From the NCBI GenBank assembly GCA_007570785.1, contig ML664183.1, positions 18,027,368 through 18,091,367 on the forward strand: a DNA stretch of 64,000 nt. The letters run 5' to 3'. Source of the DNA: Antilocapra americana (lineage: Eukaryota > Chordata > Mammalia > Artiodactyla > Antilocapridae). How positions within the stretch are numbered: the stretch's first letter is position 1; every line of letters begins with the position of its first letter. Of this stretch, positions 22,086 to 34,628 are shown in pieces. The position numbers and the translations under genes were made by a program. The notes below the pieces were generated by a model that was not told the origin of the DNA, made no database searches, and saw only the letters and a list, made by a program, of their open reading frames with translations.

Positions 22086-22120
22086 CTGTTATATTTTTGT
22101 GCCTTTCTGTTCATTCAGAG

Positions 22121-22325
22121 GCTTCCCTGCGGGCTCCATGGTAAAGAACCCAGCTGCCAAGTCAGGAGATACAGGTTCATTCACTGGGTTGGGATGATCC
22201 CCTGGAGTAGGAAATGGCAACTTCAGTATTCTTGACTGAAAAATCCCATGGACAAAGGAGCCTGATGGGCTACAGTTCATGGGGTCACAAAAGAGTCGGA
22301 CATGATTTAGGGACTAAACAACACT
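22121..22325 (+). mobile_element. Bov-tA SINE, diverged
   Basis: tRNA-derived head (aggcttccctgcgggctccat, ggtaaagaacccagctgcc) followed by a BovA body (ctggagtaggaaatggcaac ... gtcggacatgatttaggg). More diverged than most copies here. Confidence 0.92.
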
Positions 22326-23596
22326 CCTTTAAAATGTTTCATTCGAGCCTAGAGAGTGATGTGTTATGCAGGGCATTAGCTATGAATAGTTGTTATCTTA
22401 ACTATGAAGACAACCAGAGACACCTGTCTACCCCGCCTACTTCATTATTACTCTGTTAACTTACTTGGTTCTTCACAAGAAAAAAAAGTTATCAAGTGAA
22501 AACTGTGGGTTAAATGATTTTTTGAAATCTTTTCTCATACTTGCATAGAGAGCAATGGGTGTTTGTAAGGGAGATTCTATTTAAAATACAAAACAATTAA
22601 AACTTGCAATTTGCATAGTCAAATTACATTTGCATGTTATATGTAGAAAGAAACTGCTTTAAGCATTAAACCAGCCACAGCAGTAGGAATATTTTGAACA
22701 GTCTATTTCAAAGCATTGAAAAAAGAAGGAAAAAAGAGAAAGGCTCAATAAAAGAATGTTGTTTTTGCCAAACATAACTCCATTTCATTGAAAATAGCTA
22801 TTTCTTTAGTAGCAGTTGGCATTGAACCTATGAGCTTCATACTCAGAACATGGAGATGCCTTTAAGGAAGGGGAATTCCAGCGGCACATTTAAGAAAAAG
22901 TAAGCTTATAAGTATATAACATAGGCTGCTTTGATCATTTTACCTAAAACTGTCTCCTTGTGCCCCATAACTTATAATTTAATATATTTTTTTAGCCCAA
23001 AATAGTCATCTGTAATTTAACATCCTCCAACTCTTAGCTTTACTTCATTTATTTAACTCTATTCCCTATCTTTCATTATGGAGGTTGTACTCTATCAAAA
23101 TTAATTTATGCTGTATTGCTCCTATGTGACATTTAGGTTAGGTATGCAAAAGAACATACTGATATGAAAGCCTGGGAGACTGTGTAGACTCTTGAGAGTT
23201 TTAAATTTTATTATTATTATTTTTTTGGTCCTGCCCCATAGCATGTATGATGAGAATTTCTTCGGATGAATGTGGCTTCTTTTCTCAGCAATAAAGAAAA
23301 GGAAAAACCATGTTGATTTTTATAAAGTGATCCTTTGAAGGACTGATTTCCTAGAGAGAGAGAGTCAACAATTTGTCAGCTGTGTTGACTGATGGACTGA
23401 AACCCATGAGAGAGAGAGAGAGAGAGTGTTTATCTTTGGGGCAAAGGAAGGTGTACTGGAGTGGGGACAAGAAAAATGTAAATGACCCTCTTTCTTTTGT
23501 CAGCTATTCCTTAGTGGCCCGAAACATTTTGAAACAGAATAGAAGAATCAAACAGATAGCCGCATCAAACAAATGGATGGAGCTGGTGTTCTAGGT
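22326..23596. other. No recognised gene
   Basis: AT-rich. Contains a short (GA)n run at 23407-23427. The frame at 23373-23594 reads through that run and has no domain. Confidence 0.5.
23407..23427. repeat. (GA)n microsatellite
   Basis: About ten GA units with a shorter GA run 50 bases upstream (23354-23363). Confidence 0.9.
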
Positions 23597-23790
23597 CAGG
23601 GGTTCCCAACTTCCAGGCTGTGGACTCATAACTCCTGTCAGATCAGCAGTGGCATTAGATTAGAAATAAAATGCACCATAAGTGTGATGCACTTGAATCA
23701 TCCTGAAAGCATCATCCCTAAGCCCCCAGTCCATGGAAAAATTGTTTTTCATGAAACTGGTCCCTGTGCCAAAAAGGTTGGGGACCACTG
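23597..23790. mobile_element. Non-autonomous hAT-like DNA transposon relic
   Basis: Imperfect terminal inverted repeats: caggggttcccaacttcc at the left, ggttggggaccactg at the right. Internal strings ctgtcagatcagcagtggcat and tccatggaaaaattgtttttc match a common mammalian element of this type; I do not recall its exact name. Flanking 8-mers ttctaggt and atttaggc agree at 5 of 8 positions, as expected of an old 8-bp hAT duplication. Confidence 0.7.
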
Positions 23791-23804
23791 ATTTAGGCAG
23801 TCAT

Positions 23805-24479
23805 TAAAATATAAAGTGTTCTAATTTTCCTGAAAATAGAGAGATAGGGAACTTAAAGTGGTTTATTTATTTTTTCTGAGTGGTTTATTGTTTCCAACTG
23901 GATAGGAAGTGAAGTGGATTGAGAAGTTAGATAATGGTTATATTAAACCATTTTATTGGTTACCACAAATGGCTCAGTAGGTGAGTGATTAAATTTAGGG
24001 TTTTAAGGATTTACCAGTAAAATGGTCCTTTCTTCTGAAAATGTGTTTATGACTACTAGGGTAACAGAAACTCAAACTTCTTTGAATATTTGTTTGGCTC
24101 TTTCCATGGGTATTTACTGATGTGTTATGTGCAAAGTAGAGCAAGGCATATGTTTAAAAAATGGGAGATGTTATAATAAACATTACTTTAAAAATGTATG
24201 AAAAGCTAAATTTGAGAGAGGAAGAGATCTTTGTCCACAGCTCTTATAGGCAAATTTGATTTGGAAGGGCTGGGATATAGATGTTAGATCCTAGTAATGC
24301 TGGGTGTGTACTTGGAAAATCTAGTGTCTTTCTCATCCCTGCCAGTGGATAGCTGACTGGGAGAAGTAGATGATTTGCTTAATTATTTGAGGCTCAAATT
24401 AAATAACAAATGAGGCATTCTCTTGCAGTGGATGGGGAGGGTATGTATATAGGCACTCTACCTGTCTGTATTACAGTGG
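23805..24479. other. No recognised feature
   Basis: AT-rich DNA. Nothing recognised apart from a possible L2 3' remnant near 24070-24150. Confidence 0.45.
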
Positions 24480-24481
24480 AC

Positions 24482-24812
24482 GTTGGACAGCATGGATATG
24501 AAATGTGTGGGTTCGGTTACATGTGTGCCTTTTTTGATAAATACAGTACTTGTGTTTTTATTTTGCTGGTCTTTAAATTCGCTAAGTATGAGGAAAATTT
24601 TGTGTTCAATTAGAGATCACAGTATGAATCAAAGGAACCTGGGTTTGAGTCCTGATTATATTCAAACTGTTTCAGCTTCCTGCCTTTGGGTGAATCCTTT
24701 ATCAATTCTTTTGTTTTTGAGGCAGACACAGTAGTACACTGAGTTTTGATGGTGCAGGGGGTTAAGGGGATTGTCACCCCTAACTCTTGCATTGTTCAAG
24801 GGTTAGCTGTGT
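24482..24812 (-). mobile_element. Tigger-like (TcMar) DNA transposon relic
   Basis: The right end reads, on the minus strand, ccttgaacaatgcaagagtt then aggggtgacaatcccc, the typical end of a Tigger-related element; the left part has acagcatggatatgaaatg, ggttcggttacatgtgtgcc and gataaatacagtactt. A MIR-like piece (acctgggtttgagtcctga) seems to lie in the middle near 24635-24700. Non-coding. Confidence 0.6.
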
Positions 24813-25049
24813 GCTCAAATTATTTTAACTATGTGTTCCTTGCCTCCTGCAGAAGAAAAACCAACAGAGGACACTGGGATGATTGTCACCTCACATAGAA
24901 AGAGTAGAATGTAATTATAAGCCCTTCAAAGAATTGGAACTCTTTAGTCTCTCAAGTCACGGCTTGCTGGACTTGTGTATAAAATGAAGGACATGGGCTA
25001 GTCCTGAAAGGGCATTCTGGGGAATTTAGGAGAAACCACCTTCATGCTT

Positions 25050-25800
25050 CATGAGGATTAAAGCAACAGAAAAAGAGGTGACTGTTAACACAATGCAAAC
25101 AGAATACAGGGAAGCCCAAGGTAAGAGAATGAACAATGAAAGGTTTATGCAGGAATTCTTAAGGGAAAGTTGAATTCTGAACTAGCTTTGGAAGAAGGAA
25201 AATAGGAACTGGTGGGTTCATGGTAGGAAGTGGTTCTACTGAAATCCCTGAATGTGTCTGAATTCAAGAAGTAGTTAGAAGACCAGAGATGATGGAAAAT
25301 GTGGAAGTAAAAGTGTTAGCTGTTCAGTTGTGTCTGACTGTTTGCAGCCCCATGGACTGTAGCCCGCCAGGCTCCTCTGTCCATGGGATTCTCCAGGCAA
25401 GAATACTGGAGTGGGCAGACATTCTCTTCTCCAGGGGATCTTCCCAACCCGGGGTTTGATCCCTGGTCTCCTGCATTGCACGTGGATTCTTTACAATCTG
25501 AGCCACCAGGGAAGCCCAGAGATGATGGAAGAGAAGCTGAAAGGCCAGACCAAGGAGATGAGATGAGATCAGATCAGAATTTGGGACCAATGGGGAGTTT
25601 CTGAGCAAGGATATGGCATGCTGGAATTGACGTCTGGGGAAGATTGTTCTCCAGTCCAGCATCTCTGTGCAGGATGAGTAGAGAGAGAAGGCTGGAGAAT
25701 CAGGGGGGAGGCTACTGAAGGCATGTGGTAACAGGGTTGATGGAGGCAGTGGAATCATAGAAGGAAACAAGTGGGTAGATCTGAGAGATAGTAGAGAAGT
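25050..25800 (-). mobile_element. L2 LINE fragment, antisense, split by Bov-tA
   Basis: Strings agaatgaacaatgaaaggtt, ggagaatcaggggggaggct, aagtgggtagatctgagaga and caaggatatggcatgctgg follow the antisense pattern of the L2 3' half. Very diverged; the call rests on the general order, and the Bov-tA at 25298-25515 interrupts it. Confidence 0.4.
25298..25515 (-). mobile_element. Bov-tA SINE with 15-bp target duplication
   Basis: Minus-strand tRNA-derived head (tggctcagattgtaaagaat) and BovA body. Perfect 15-bp direct repeat ccagagatgatggaa at 25283-25297 and 25516-25530. The minus-strand frame 25324-25770 runs through it and is incidental. Confidence 0.96.
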
Positions 25801-26325
25801 ATACGTGACAGATTATTTCTGTTTTTAGTTAGCCTGTTTGTGACCATTTGTTCTGCTTCCTATTCTTACGGAGCCAGTTTTGAAGAAATAACATTTCTGG
25901 GTTATTATGGACAAAGAAATGCTTTGAGGAAATTACCCAACTGTCTTTGCTCTGTATCCTGATTACACACAACCTGGCCTATTCAAACACAGACTGGTCC
26001 TTAATTCTGTTATAAAGCAGTCACAGATCTGGTTATGCCAGGGGTCCCGTCAGTATTTTGTGTTCCTGGTCTAGTGAATTCTCCTTCTTATCCAGAAAGT
26101 CTGTATGATGTTGTTTTCATGGCTTACCTTACTCTATTGGCATTTGACCAGTTCCCTTATTCTTAATGTGTTAGAACTTGTTGAGCTTTATTTTTTGGCA
26201 GGCAGTAATTCAAGTTTCTGATATAAAGAAATAAATGGCCTAGTGAGTAATAATGACATTTTTGGAATGTATACTTTGTGCACAGCTTGTTTCTAGGCAC
26301 TCCTTTGGCATTATTTTTTAGCACT
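25801..26325. other. No recognised feature
   Basis: Nothing recognised; AT-rich with no long frame. Confidence 0.5.
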
Positions 26326-26329
26326 TACC

Positions 26330-26460
26330 ACCATTTGTTGAATGCTTACGATGCGCCTGGTTCTGTGCACCAAGCATTTTATTTAATACATGGGTAATCT
26401 CATGTAATTTTCCTAACAATTAGAAAGTAGCTAGTTTTCTTCCTTCCATTTGACACATAA
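26330..26460 (-). mobile_element. MIR-family SINE, antisense
   Basis: tgttgaatgcttacgatgcg, ctgtgcaccaagcatttta and aatctcatgtaattttccta follow the antisense MIR 3' half (end of element first). Confidence 0.7.
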
Positions 26461-27305
26461 AGGAGAACAAGACAAGAATTCTAATGGAAGCGTTGCTTTA
26501 CTATAGCAGAACCTATGGTGGGTATGTTTATAGCTGGTCTGTGATCATGTAACATACCTTATTGATTTCTTAAATGAAACATTATATAACAGCTCTCAAT
26601 GGAGTCAAGATGAGAGATGGCTAAGTTTTAAAGTTCTCTTTTCTTAGATATAATTCCCATTCTGTGTCCACAAATGAGTCGCAGACATCTATTTCTTTCT
26701 GTGAAAGTGTCCGATGGCTTCTTAACAATCTCTCTCATTTGTGACCATCCAACAGTTGTCCCTCGAGCTAGTGATGTGGCTGTCACTAGGGAGTTTTCAC
26801 TAAAAGCTCAGTGACTTCCTTAATGCAGATGTCAGCGAGGAGATATTGGAGGAGAGGAAGGGAAGTTGTATTTAATGGTGTTTGAGATCTTTCCCAACCC
26901 TGAAATACTTTTATGATTCTAAGTTCCATTAAAACTATTTCAGAACGCGGTTAAAAGTAGAGCAGCAATTCTTAGGTCAGTGTTTTATAGCTTTTGGCCA
27001 AAGGCCATTCAAAGGTTAACTGAGCAAAGAGAGATGAATATAATAGGATTTGGGGGAAAAAATTTAAACAGAAAGTTGGAGTAACTTTGTGTGCAAAAAG
27101 GAGGTAACATTTAAGGGTAAATTTCAGAAGAGAAATCTTCAGATCAGTATAGTACTATGCCATTTAAATTTTAGAGTATAAAATTATCTGACTTTTAAAA
27201 AAAGTCAATAAAAATGGATTCTAAACATAATGTTGGCATTCGATGAGCTTCTAAAGTAACTTAAGTTCTCAAGGAAACCTTGCAAATGATAATTTTATTT
27301 TCATT
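26461..27305. other. No recognised feature
   Basis: No repeat or long frame recognised. Confidence 0.5.
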
Positions 27306-27307
27306 AC

Positions 27308-27525
27308 AGAAAGCATTTATTGAACACTTCTGTCTATGCCAAACACTGTACTGAATGTTCTATAAGGATTTTTCTCTACAATTTTTACTCTAACTTCATG
27401 AGGTAAATATTATTATTGGCATAATTTTCAAATGAGCATCTCAAAGCTAAGGAAAGTAAAGAAATTGCCTAGAGATGGTATCTGGACTATACCTGCTCTC
27501 TGTAGCCTACTATTTTTCACATTGC
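27308..27525 (-). mobile_element. MIR SINE, antisense
   Basis: agcatttattgaacacttctg, ccaaacactgtactgaatg, taacttcatgaggtaaata, and aggaaagtaaagaaattgcc appear in antisense MIR order. Confidence 0.75.
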
Positions 27526-29197
27526 CTCTGCAGAATGCACAGTTTCATCTATAAAAAATGATTGTATCTATCATGCTTATTTATGGTGTACCTTGTCATA
27601 GAGTTGAATCATTCTTGCTTGGATAAGCTAGGTTAATTGAAGGGAGAAACCACAGCATATTTATTGGTTCTGAATGTTAAGCTTCAAATTATTTTGGAAA
27701 CTGGTCTCTTAGTAACTGAATGTGTGGCTGTTACATGTTAGATTCATATGAACTCCTAAGCCATATCTTAGACTCAAAATACAGATTACTTTGATGAATG
27801 AATAGTTGCATTTTGAAGAATTTTTCCTTTCTCAGCTCCAAAAACACAAAAACATAATGTTTTAGTAATTTGAAAATATAGCCTTCTTGGTGCTTACTTT
27901 TAAATATATAGCATTTTAAAAATCAGGCTGTACTGTAGGGACAGCATGGCTCACTTGTACCAATTATCTTAAGTAAAGGAAAATTGAATTTTCAGTGAGT
28001 GATGGAAAATGAAAGGACCTATTCATACTTCACAAGTTGTCTATCTTTGTAGTTTTTTACCTTTTTATAATTTTGCCTGAAAGTATAAATGTATTTTAAT
28101 TTTCTCAGTATTTACATAAGTCTAATTATCTGAAATGTCCAATTAAATCTTGAAAGAAAATCTGGAGTATCAGAAATATACATTTTAAACTCATGATACA
28201 TAATTGTGTGCAAGTTAAATTTGCTTATCAAGGAAAATTAATCATGCCTCTTCCTCAAAAAGCTCATGTTTTGGTAGAAAAAATTTGATGAAATAAAAAT
28301 ACATGAAACCATTTTCTACTCTCATTAAATGACCCTGTTCATTTCCTGTTTTGATTTTGGATATTATTCCAAGATGATCTCTCTAGAGAGTGTAAAATTC
28401 ATGCTCTAAAAATATAATGACAATTTTAACCTCACCGCAAGGCAAGTCTTTCCATTTTACAGTAAGTTGATATTGAGGTGCTTAAGAGGAAAACTTAGAA
28501 TTAAGTATAGAGGTTTTTGAGTTTTCAAATAAGATTTTTGGATTTATATTGACAGTTATATTTTTACCAATTATCTAGGGAAGTTGCCATTTATGTCCAT
28601 CAATGGATAAGCCATTAGTCCCTTGCAAAAGACAACTAATCTCTCCTTTAATGGGAAGAAATAGTCATCATGAACTTGGAAACTTACAAATGAGCACAAG
28701 TTTCCAAGTGTCAGAGGGGTCTCAGTATATCAGTGTCAGTAAGGTCTAACTTTAATTTTTTTTTTTCCTTTAGCATTTGTAACCTTTGGATGGTTTATTG
28801 AAGGGTTTTTAAAAGCATCTTTCAAGAAAAAGTTTTGGAGTTTTTTTTTTTTTCTTTTAATTTTTATGAAAGTTAGTAGTGGACTAGAGTGGTGGAACTT
28901 GCTCTCTAAAATTGTGAATCCTTAAAATAGTAGAGATTACTTCCATTTTATAAGAGAATGTTACCTTAAGTGAAATAAATGATGAACTATATAAATATTA
29001 GGAGTGAGGTTGCCAAGGGGGAGGAGATTCAGATTTTTCTGACTTTGCTAAAATTCCTACAAACAAGGCAGAATCTTCAGTAAATGCTATCATTTTCCCC
29101 CTACTATGCTGCATTCCCCTACTATGCTGCAGGTATACTAAATGCCTCTTAAGTATTTTGCAAAGATGATCTAATAAAGCTGAAGGACATTGTAGCA
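27526..29197. other. Repeat-poor AT-rich interval
   Basis: About 1.7 kb with no recognised repeat or gene. It contains T-runs near 28752 and 28842 and an 18-bp-period tandem duplication at 29098-29131. Confidence 0.5.
29098..29131. repeat. 18-bp-period tandem duplication
   Basis: The 16-mer cccctactatgctgca occurs at 29098-29113 and again at 29116-29131, separated by two bases. A small replication-slippage duplication. Confidence 0.95.
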
Positions 29198-29580
29198 GTT
29201 TCCCAGTACTACTCTAATAAATTACAACAAATTTAGTAGCTTAAAACAATACAAATGTGCTGCATTTGCATATATAGGTTAGAAGTCAGATGAGTCTCTC
29301 TGGGCTAAAATGAAGTAGACAGAGTCAGTTCCTTTTTTGAAGCTCTCTGGGAGAACCTATTTTCTCGCTTCTAGAGACTCCCCACATTCCCTGGTTTTTG
29401 ACTCTTTTCCATCTCTAAAGCCACCAGAGGCTGATTCAGTCATATTACTCGACTCTGGTTCTCCTGCCTCTCTTACTTACCAGGACACTTATGATTTCAT
29501 TGGACTTACCTAGATAAAGTCATCTCCCCATCTCAAGGTCCGCTGAACCCTCAACATCTGCAAGTCCCTTTTGCCATATA
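29198..29580 (-). mobile_element. MLT1-type LTR (ERVL-MaLR), antisense
   Basis: Antisense LTR blocks in order: aataaattacaacaaattta, gtagcttaaaacaatacaaa, tctctgggctaaaatgaag, ccaggacacttatgatttca, catctccccatctcaaggtc and tctgcaagtcccttttgcc. This is the common eutherian MaLR pattern. Non-coding and ancient. The subfamily is not resolved. Confidence 0.7.
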
Positions 29581-29586
29581 GTAATA

Positions 29587-29620
29587 GTTGTTCAGTTCAG
29601 TTCAGTTGCTCGGTCGTGTC
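29587..29620 (-). mobile_element. 34-base BovB 3'-end stub
   Basis: Only the extreme BovB 3' end is present on the minus strand: gttgttcagttcagttcag then ttgctcggtcgtgtc. It sits exactly between the MLT1-type LTR and a MIR. No clear target duplication. Confidence 0.85.
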
Positions 29621-29624
29621 TTTT

Positions 29625-29770
29625 TAATGCCTTATCTCACTAAATCCTTACAACCCTCTGCAGAAGATATTATTTTTCTCCCATTTTACAAAAGATAAAT
29701 TGTAGATTTGAAATTTTAAGTAATTTTCCCAAGGTGACCCAACCAGTGAATGACAAGTGTGATAAGAACA
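29625..29770 (-). mobile_element. MIR SINE, antisense
   Basis: tatctcactaaatccttaca, ctcccattttacaaaagata and aattttcccaaggtgaccca are the antisense MIR core pattern. Confidence 0.72.
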
Positions 29771-30439
29771 CAAATAATGTGATACTAAGACTGGTACCTG
29801 TATGTGTACTCAAAACTGCTTGATGATAGAGATATTTGCAAATCCCATCACTCATGTATCCACAGTGGGTACCTCTCAATGCCCATTGAATTCGTAAATG
29901 GCCTTACACAATGATATACTCTATTGATTTTCTGGCTGGTTTCATAATGGGTGAGATAAATATGAACTTAATGATATAGTATTAAGGATCACTGCTGTAT
30001 TGTTGTACTCAACGTTCTCCATAATCGTTGTTCTCCGTGTTGGCACCAGCCTCAAGAGCAGGCCCTCATTATTACTATCCCTCTGATCTTGGTATTCTGT
30101 GTACATCTGTCATACCTTCTGCTCTACCTCTAGTATCATCTCCCTACTAAACATTTTGGCAGCAACTTTAGAAACAACTGTCTCCCTAACCTAGGTAAAA
30201 ACTAGCTGCTCTCTATCAAATGAGGATGGCCCTTAGCAGTTCATGCTTTAACCTTTTTCAGGAGTGATTTTGGTCTAAAGCCATAGAATTAAATCCTTGG
30301 AGCCCTACCATCCCGCATATGTAGCCAAGGGCAAAACCCATGTGAAAGGCATATATGCTAGAACAAATTGAAGTTATACAGCCTGAGGCATTCATCTTGC
30401 AAGGATGTCACCTGTGGACAATTTCAGTATGGCATGAAG
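29771..30439. other. No recognised feature
   Basis: No gene or clear repeat. Confidence 0.5.
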
Positions 30440-30530
30440 AGGCTTTTGTTTAGGCATCAGTTACAGTCCCACCCCTGCCGTGTGAAAGCTTGGTGATGTT
30501 AGGCAAGCTCGTTAATCTCTTTGGGGAGGG
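30440..30530 (+). mobile_element. MIR core fragment
   Basis: ggcatcagttacagtcccac, gatgttaggcaagctcgtta and atctctttgggg match the sense MIR core. Confidence 0.5.
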
Positions 30531-32188
30531 TATAGACCTTGGCATGTTTGGATCAACTCTTGTGGGTATATCCATATGATTAAGAGTCAGTCATTGATGT
30601 CTAAGGAAACCATGATTTCCTGAGGGAAAACTTGCATGAAATAACCTAATTCATGTAAATCAAAATTACAAGCTCTGAGTAATTATTGCTGGACACATCC
30701 TTCTTGATTTTCTTCTAAGAGAAAAAGCAGCCCTGACATTTGGAAACTGATTCAGTGCTCAAAGTTAAAACTTCAGAGTTCTAACAAGGTGATTTGCTGC
30801 TTTAAAATAGAGCCGTATGGTTCTCTTGCTGGACATAAACCATCTTGTATATTATCTTTTTCAGATTGGGTAACTGGTCAAGCAGCAAAATACTAGACAT
30901 CTTTCACTTTTGCTAAATGTGTAATGGATACCATAGCAATTACAACATTTGGCTTGCTCTATAGATTAGATTTATTGAGATATCCAGTCATAGAATTGCC
31001 TGTGCTTTTTGATGGCATCCAATTTAGAATGAACCTTCAGTTCCTTAGAACCTCCTTAAAATGATCCAGTTAAAGCCCTGGTCCTATAGTAAGTTCTTTC
31101 TAACATCGCTGGGATGCCTCAGAGCTCGCCAAAGGGTGCATTTTCCCTCCCTGCCATGAAGAACAAGCCCGACTTGTCAACTGCAGCTAAACATGTTTAG
31201 CTGAAGGGCATTCACATTTCTAAACACTAATTCAATCAACAACTGAAATCACACTGTTGTGAAAAATCTTAGGATTCTGCAACCGTGTTTAACTTAGTTC
31301 TTTAAAAATAGGACTTGTTTCTTTAAAAATTTTCTTATTTTTATCCATATACATGGTTGAAAAAATCAGTAAGGCTCGAAGGGCTCGTAATGAAGAACAA
31401 TATTCCTGCATGCTCTTTCTATCTTGTCCCAAAAGGAAACATGATATGGGTGTCATTACTCACTCTAGTCAGAAACTTGACTACTATATTTAATTTCAAA
31501 GAACTCCTTCCTGTTCTGATTATACTTTCTTCATTGTATCCTCTTAGACTTTTTTTTTGATGCAATATCCTCTTGAGTTTCTCCTCTGTAGACACAGATT
31601 TGATGTCATTATATTGTTATTATTAATATTAAGTAATTTTTCTGTCTCTCAAACTCTATGTGTATGTTTGTGTGTTATGCATTTTGCTTTTACCTTTGTG
31701 TTGTAGAAGTGATCTTAGCTTGTTTGTTCATGTTGACAGGAATGAAGATTTTGGAGGGTCGACTCATGGTTGTTGGAGTAGACCTTGATAGCACAGATAG
31801 CCCTCATACTTTTGATCCCTAATTGCCAGAATGTTAAAGATTTTGTTCTTCCTACTAATTTGTAATTCTGTCCTAATTGTAAACAGTCATATATGAAGAT
31901 TTTATGTATGAAATTTGTCTTTAGGTTAATGAAGTATAGCTTCAATCTATACTTCAATGTATACTTCAATCTATTAAAAACAAAAAACCCAGTATGGCTT
32001 TAACTGTGATTGTCATATAATCATTTTGTTGCTCACAGAAAACAAAGGGAAATTCCAAAAAGGCTCTATGACAAGTCTACTTTGCGTATTATTGGTCTCT
32101 TTGACCTCTTAGACAAAACTACTCAAAAACAGCCTATTATTGTGCCCATCTTAGTGCTATCACAGATAAGCTCTCCACTGAGTTTATG
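30531..32188. other. Repeat-poor interval
   Basis: About 1.65 kb with no recognised gene or interspersed repeat. Frames at 31357-31560 (+), 31715-31969 (-) and 32010-32294 (+, running into the Bov-tA) have no domain. Confidence 0.5.
31935..31974. repeat. Three-copy 12-bp minisatellite
   Basis: Units tatagcttcaatc, tatacttcaatg and tatacttcaatc lie end to end; the first has one extra base. Confidence 0.9.
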
Positions 32189-32401
32189 CTGCTCTGCTGT
32201 GCTTAGTTGCTCAGCCATGTCCAACTCTTTGGGACCCCATGGACCACAGCCTGCCAGGCTCCTCTGTCTGTGGAGATTTTCCAGGGAATACTGAAGTGGC
32301 AGCCTATCCCTTCTCCAGGGGAACTTCCCGACCCAGAAATTGAACTGGGATCTCCTGCATTGCAGGCAGATTCTTTACCAGCTGAGCTACCAGTGAAGCC
32401 C
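32189..32401 (-). mobile_element. Bov-tA SINE, antisense
   Basis: Minus-strand head (ctggtagctcagctggtaaa) and BovA body ending at cttagttgctcagccatgtc on the plus text. Diverged at the BovA end. Confidence 0.93.
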
Positions 32402-34239
32402 CCATTGAGTTTGTATATGACCCCAGATATTCTAAGTACTTTATGTGTTCTAACTTACCTTTTATGCCAACCCTTTGAGTCACTTTCCACATTCTCCATA
32501 TAATTTTCAAAATATTGCCATTTAAAATTTTTCATTTGCCTTGAAAAATGAAAAATCTCATGTTAATTAAAAAAAATCTGGTTAGAATTACAAGCATGGA
32601 TATTGATTCCCTAATTTTAGTTGAATCCAGATTTGCACATATACCCAACTGTTTTCACATATAAATTTGAACTCTAATGTCAGTCTGTTTGCATGGAATT
32701 CAAAAGTTCTTCTAGTATTTTAAGAATAGATTATTTTTATCAGTATCTTTGTGTGGGACATTAAAATGATCTCAATTTGCATTTACTGTCTTTTGTCATA
32801 AGTTACTTCATCTGCTTTGCATCTGTGTCTTGCTTTGGAAAACTAATGCTGCTTAAGATTTTAAATCCTAAATTTCAAAGCAAGGAAAAAATTAAACAAC
32901 ATGGAAAATTCATGGTATAGCAGCATGATTCTCTAGGTTGAAGAGAGTTCATGCTGAAATGCCTAGTGTCTGTCTACACTTAGAGTAGGGAATATAGGAT
33001 TGCAAGTCAAATGCATCTAGTTTTCTAGGGTCTGATAAGCAGCCTTTTGTAAAGTCTTTTAATTGCCATGGGAATATATTCTACATTTGCAGTCATTGAA
33101 ATTAAATACTTGGTAATTAAAAGTTAGATGTTATTGCTAATTTAAAAAGAAACAATAAGATAGACTACTTTAAAAAAAGCAGTAAAAATTCAATATTTAC
33201 ATTTCAAACTTAGTATTAATAGGCATTGATTCAGCAGCAAAGACTTTGATGAAAATGTATGCCAATATAATGCAAATAAATATGTTTTAATGAGAGTCTG
33301 TTTTAGTTACTGGTAATTATGGTCTTCAAGATGCCATCTTAACTTCCAAATTTTAGTACAACGTTCACTCTGGCCTGTTGGTTATCTGGATTAGGGTCCT
33401 GGTGAAAGTTTCAGTGATCTAATAGTGATGATGAGGATATTTCACTCTTGTAAGTGCTCTATGGTTTTTTACATGCTTTCATATGCATCATCTCATTATC
33501 TTTACCACTACCTCCAAGTTTTCAAAACAGGAAAACATTCTAGAAAATATACACAGGAATGTGCTTAAATGTCTGCCCGCAAAAGCTTGGAGGTCTTAAT
33601 TGAGTGACAAATCTTTTTCCATAATAATGACACTCTAATGAGTCAGGTGAGAAAGTCAGGCCAGTAGTCAAGGAGAGAACCTCACAGGCCTTCAGAAATG
33701 TATACTTGCAGGTGATGTAAACAGGACATCTACAAGCCATATTTGAACTATACATGTATTGTATTTTGCCAGGATGGCGTTTTGAACGTTTAGAATTTAA
33801 TTCCTTTTGGTAGCCAAGTAGCCCAAATCCCCACCCATCTGTATTCCCTTTCACCTGGCCTGAGCTTACTCATTTGTATCAACTTTCCTAGTTCTGAAGA
33901 AAGGGCTACCTTGTTCTCTTTCTCTGGAAAACTCTAGCCACATTTTGTTCTATGCAAATAGGGCTCTCAGGAGCAGTATTGGCCATTTGGAAGACATTTG
34001 ATTTTTTTTTTTCTTTCTTTTGAATCTGGTGTGAAAGATGGAGGGACTTCATCTTGTTGAATGCAATTAGGAAGACTTCAAGAGGAGGTGACTTCTAAGA
34101 CGGACCTTCAAGAAATGAACTTCATTCTAATGGTTTTGCTCAGATATTCTGACTCATAGGAAACAACTGGAAAATTGGGGAGCTGGCTTGTTTAAAACTT
34201 GAGTAAATCACTGCTTGTATATATACTACTTAGTCATCA
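32402..34239. other. Repeat-poor interval
   Basis: About 1.8 kb without a recognised repeat, apart from a possible MIR3-like string near 33460-33530. The minus-strand frame 33540-33854 (104 codons) has no recognisable domain. Confidence 0.5.
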
Positions 34240-34570
34240 ACACAATTGCTCAAGTCAGAAGCCTGTGAGTCATACCAAACCTCTTCTGTCTTCCACCGTG
34301 TTTGACTGTTAGAGACTTCAATGTTTTCCTTTCTAAATATTTCTCCAGTATCCTCTCTGCTCTATAGCATTATTGACTCAATTATGGTCCAGGCCTTAAT
34401 AATTGTATAGCAAATTGTCTGACTCTTTTACTTTGAGGCCCCCCTGACAAAAAGCCTCCAATATCTTTCCATAGTCTTCTTGTTAGAAAGTTCCTAGCAT
34501 TAAAAGTCCAGTATGCTTTAATTCCTGCATTTCTCTTCATTATAATCTCTTGGTGTAAACTTTTACTTAA
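34240..34570 (+). mobile_element. L2 LINE fragment, sense
   Basis: ttgctcaagtcagaagcctg, gtgagtcataccaaacctc, cagtatcctctctgctctat and ggtccaggccttaataattg follow the L2 ORF2 C-terminal pattern. The frame is lost. Confidence 0.6.
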
Positions 34571-34628
34571 ACTGCTTATAGTTCTGCGAATACATCATTC
34601 TGTTTTATGTCCTTTACCTTTGGTCATT

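Noticed and set aside
25324..25770. A 148-codon minus-strand frame
   Set aside because: It runs from diverged L2 DNA into the Bov-tA and crosses the target duplication, so it is a chance fusion.
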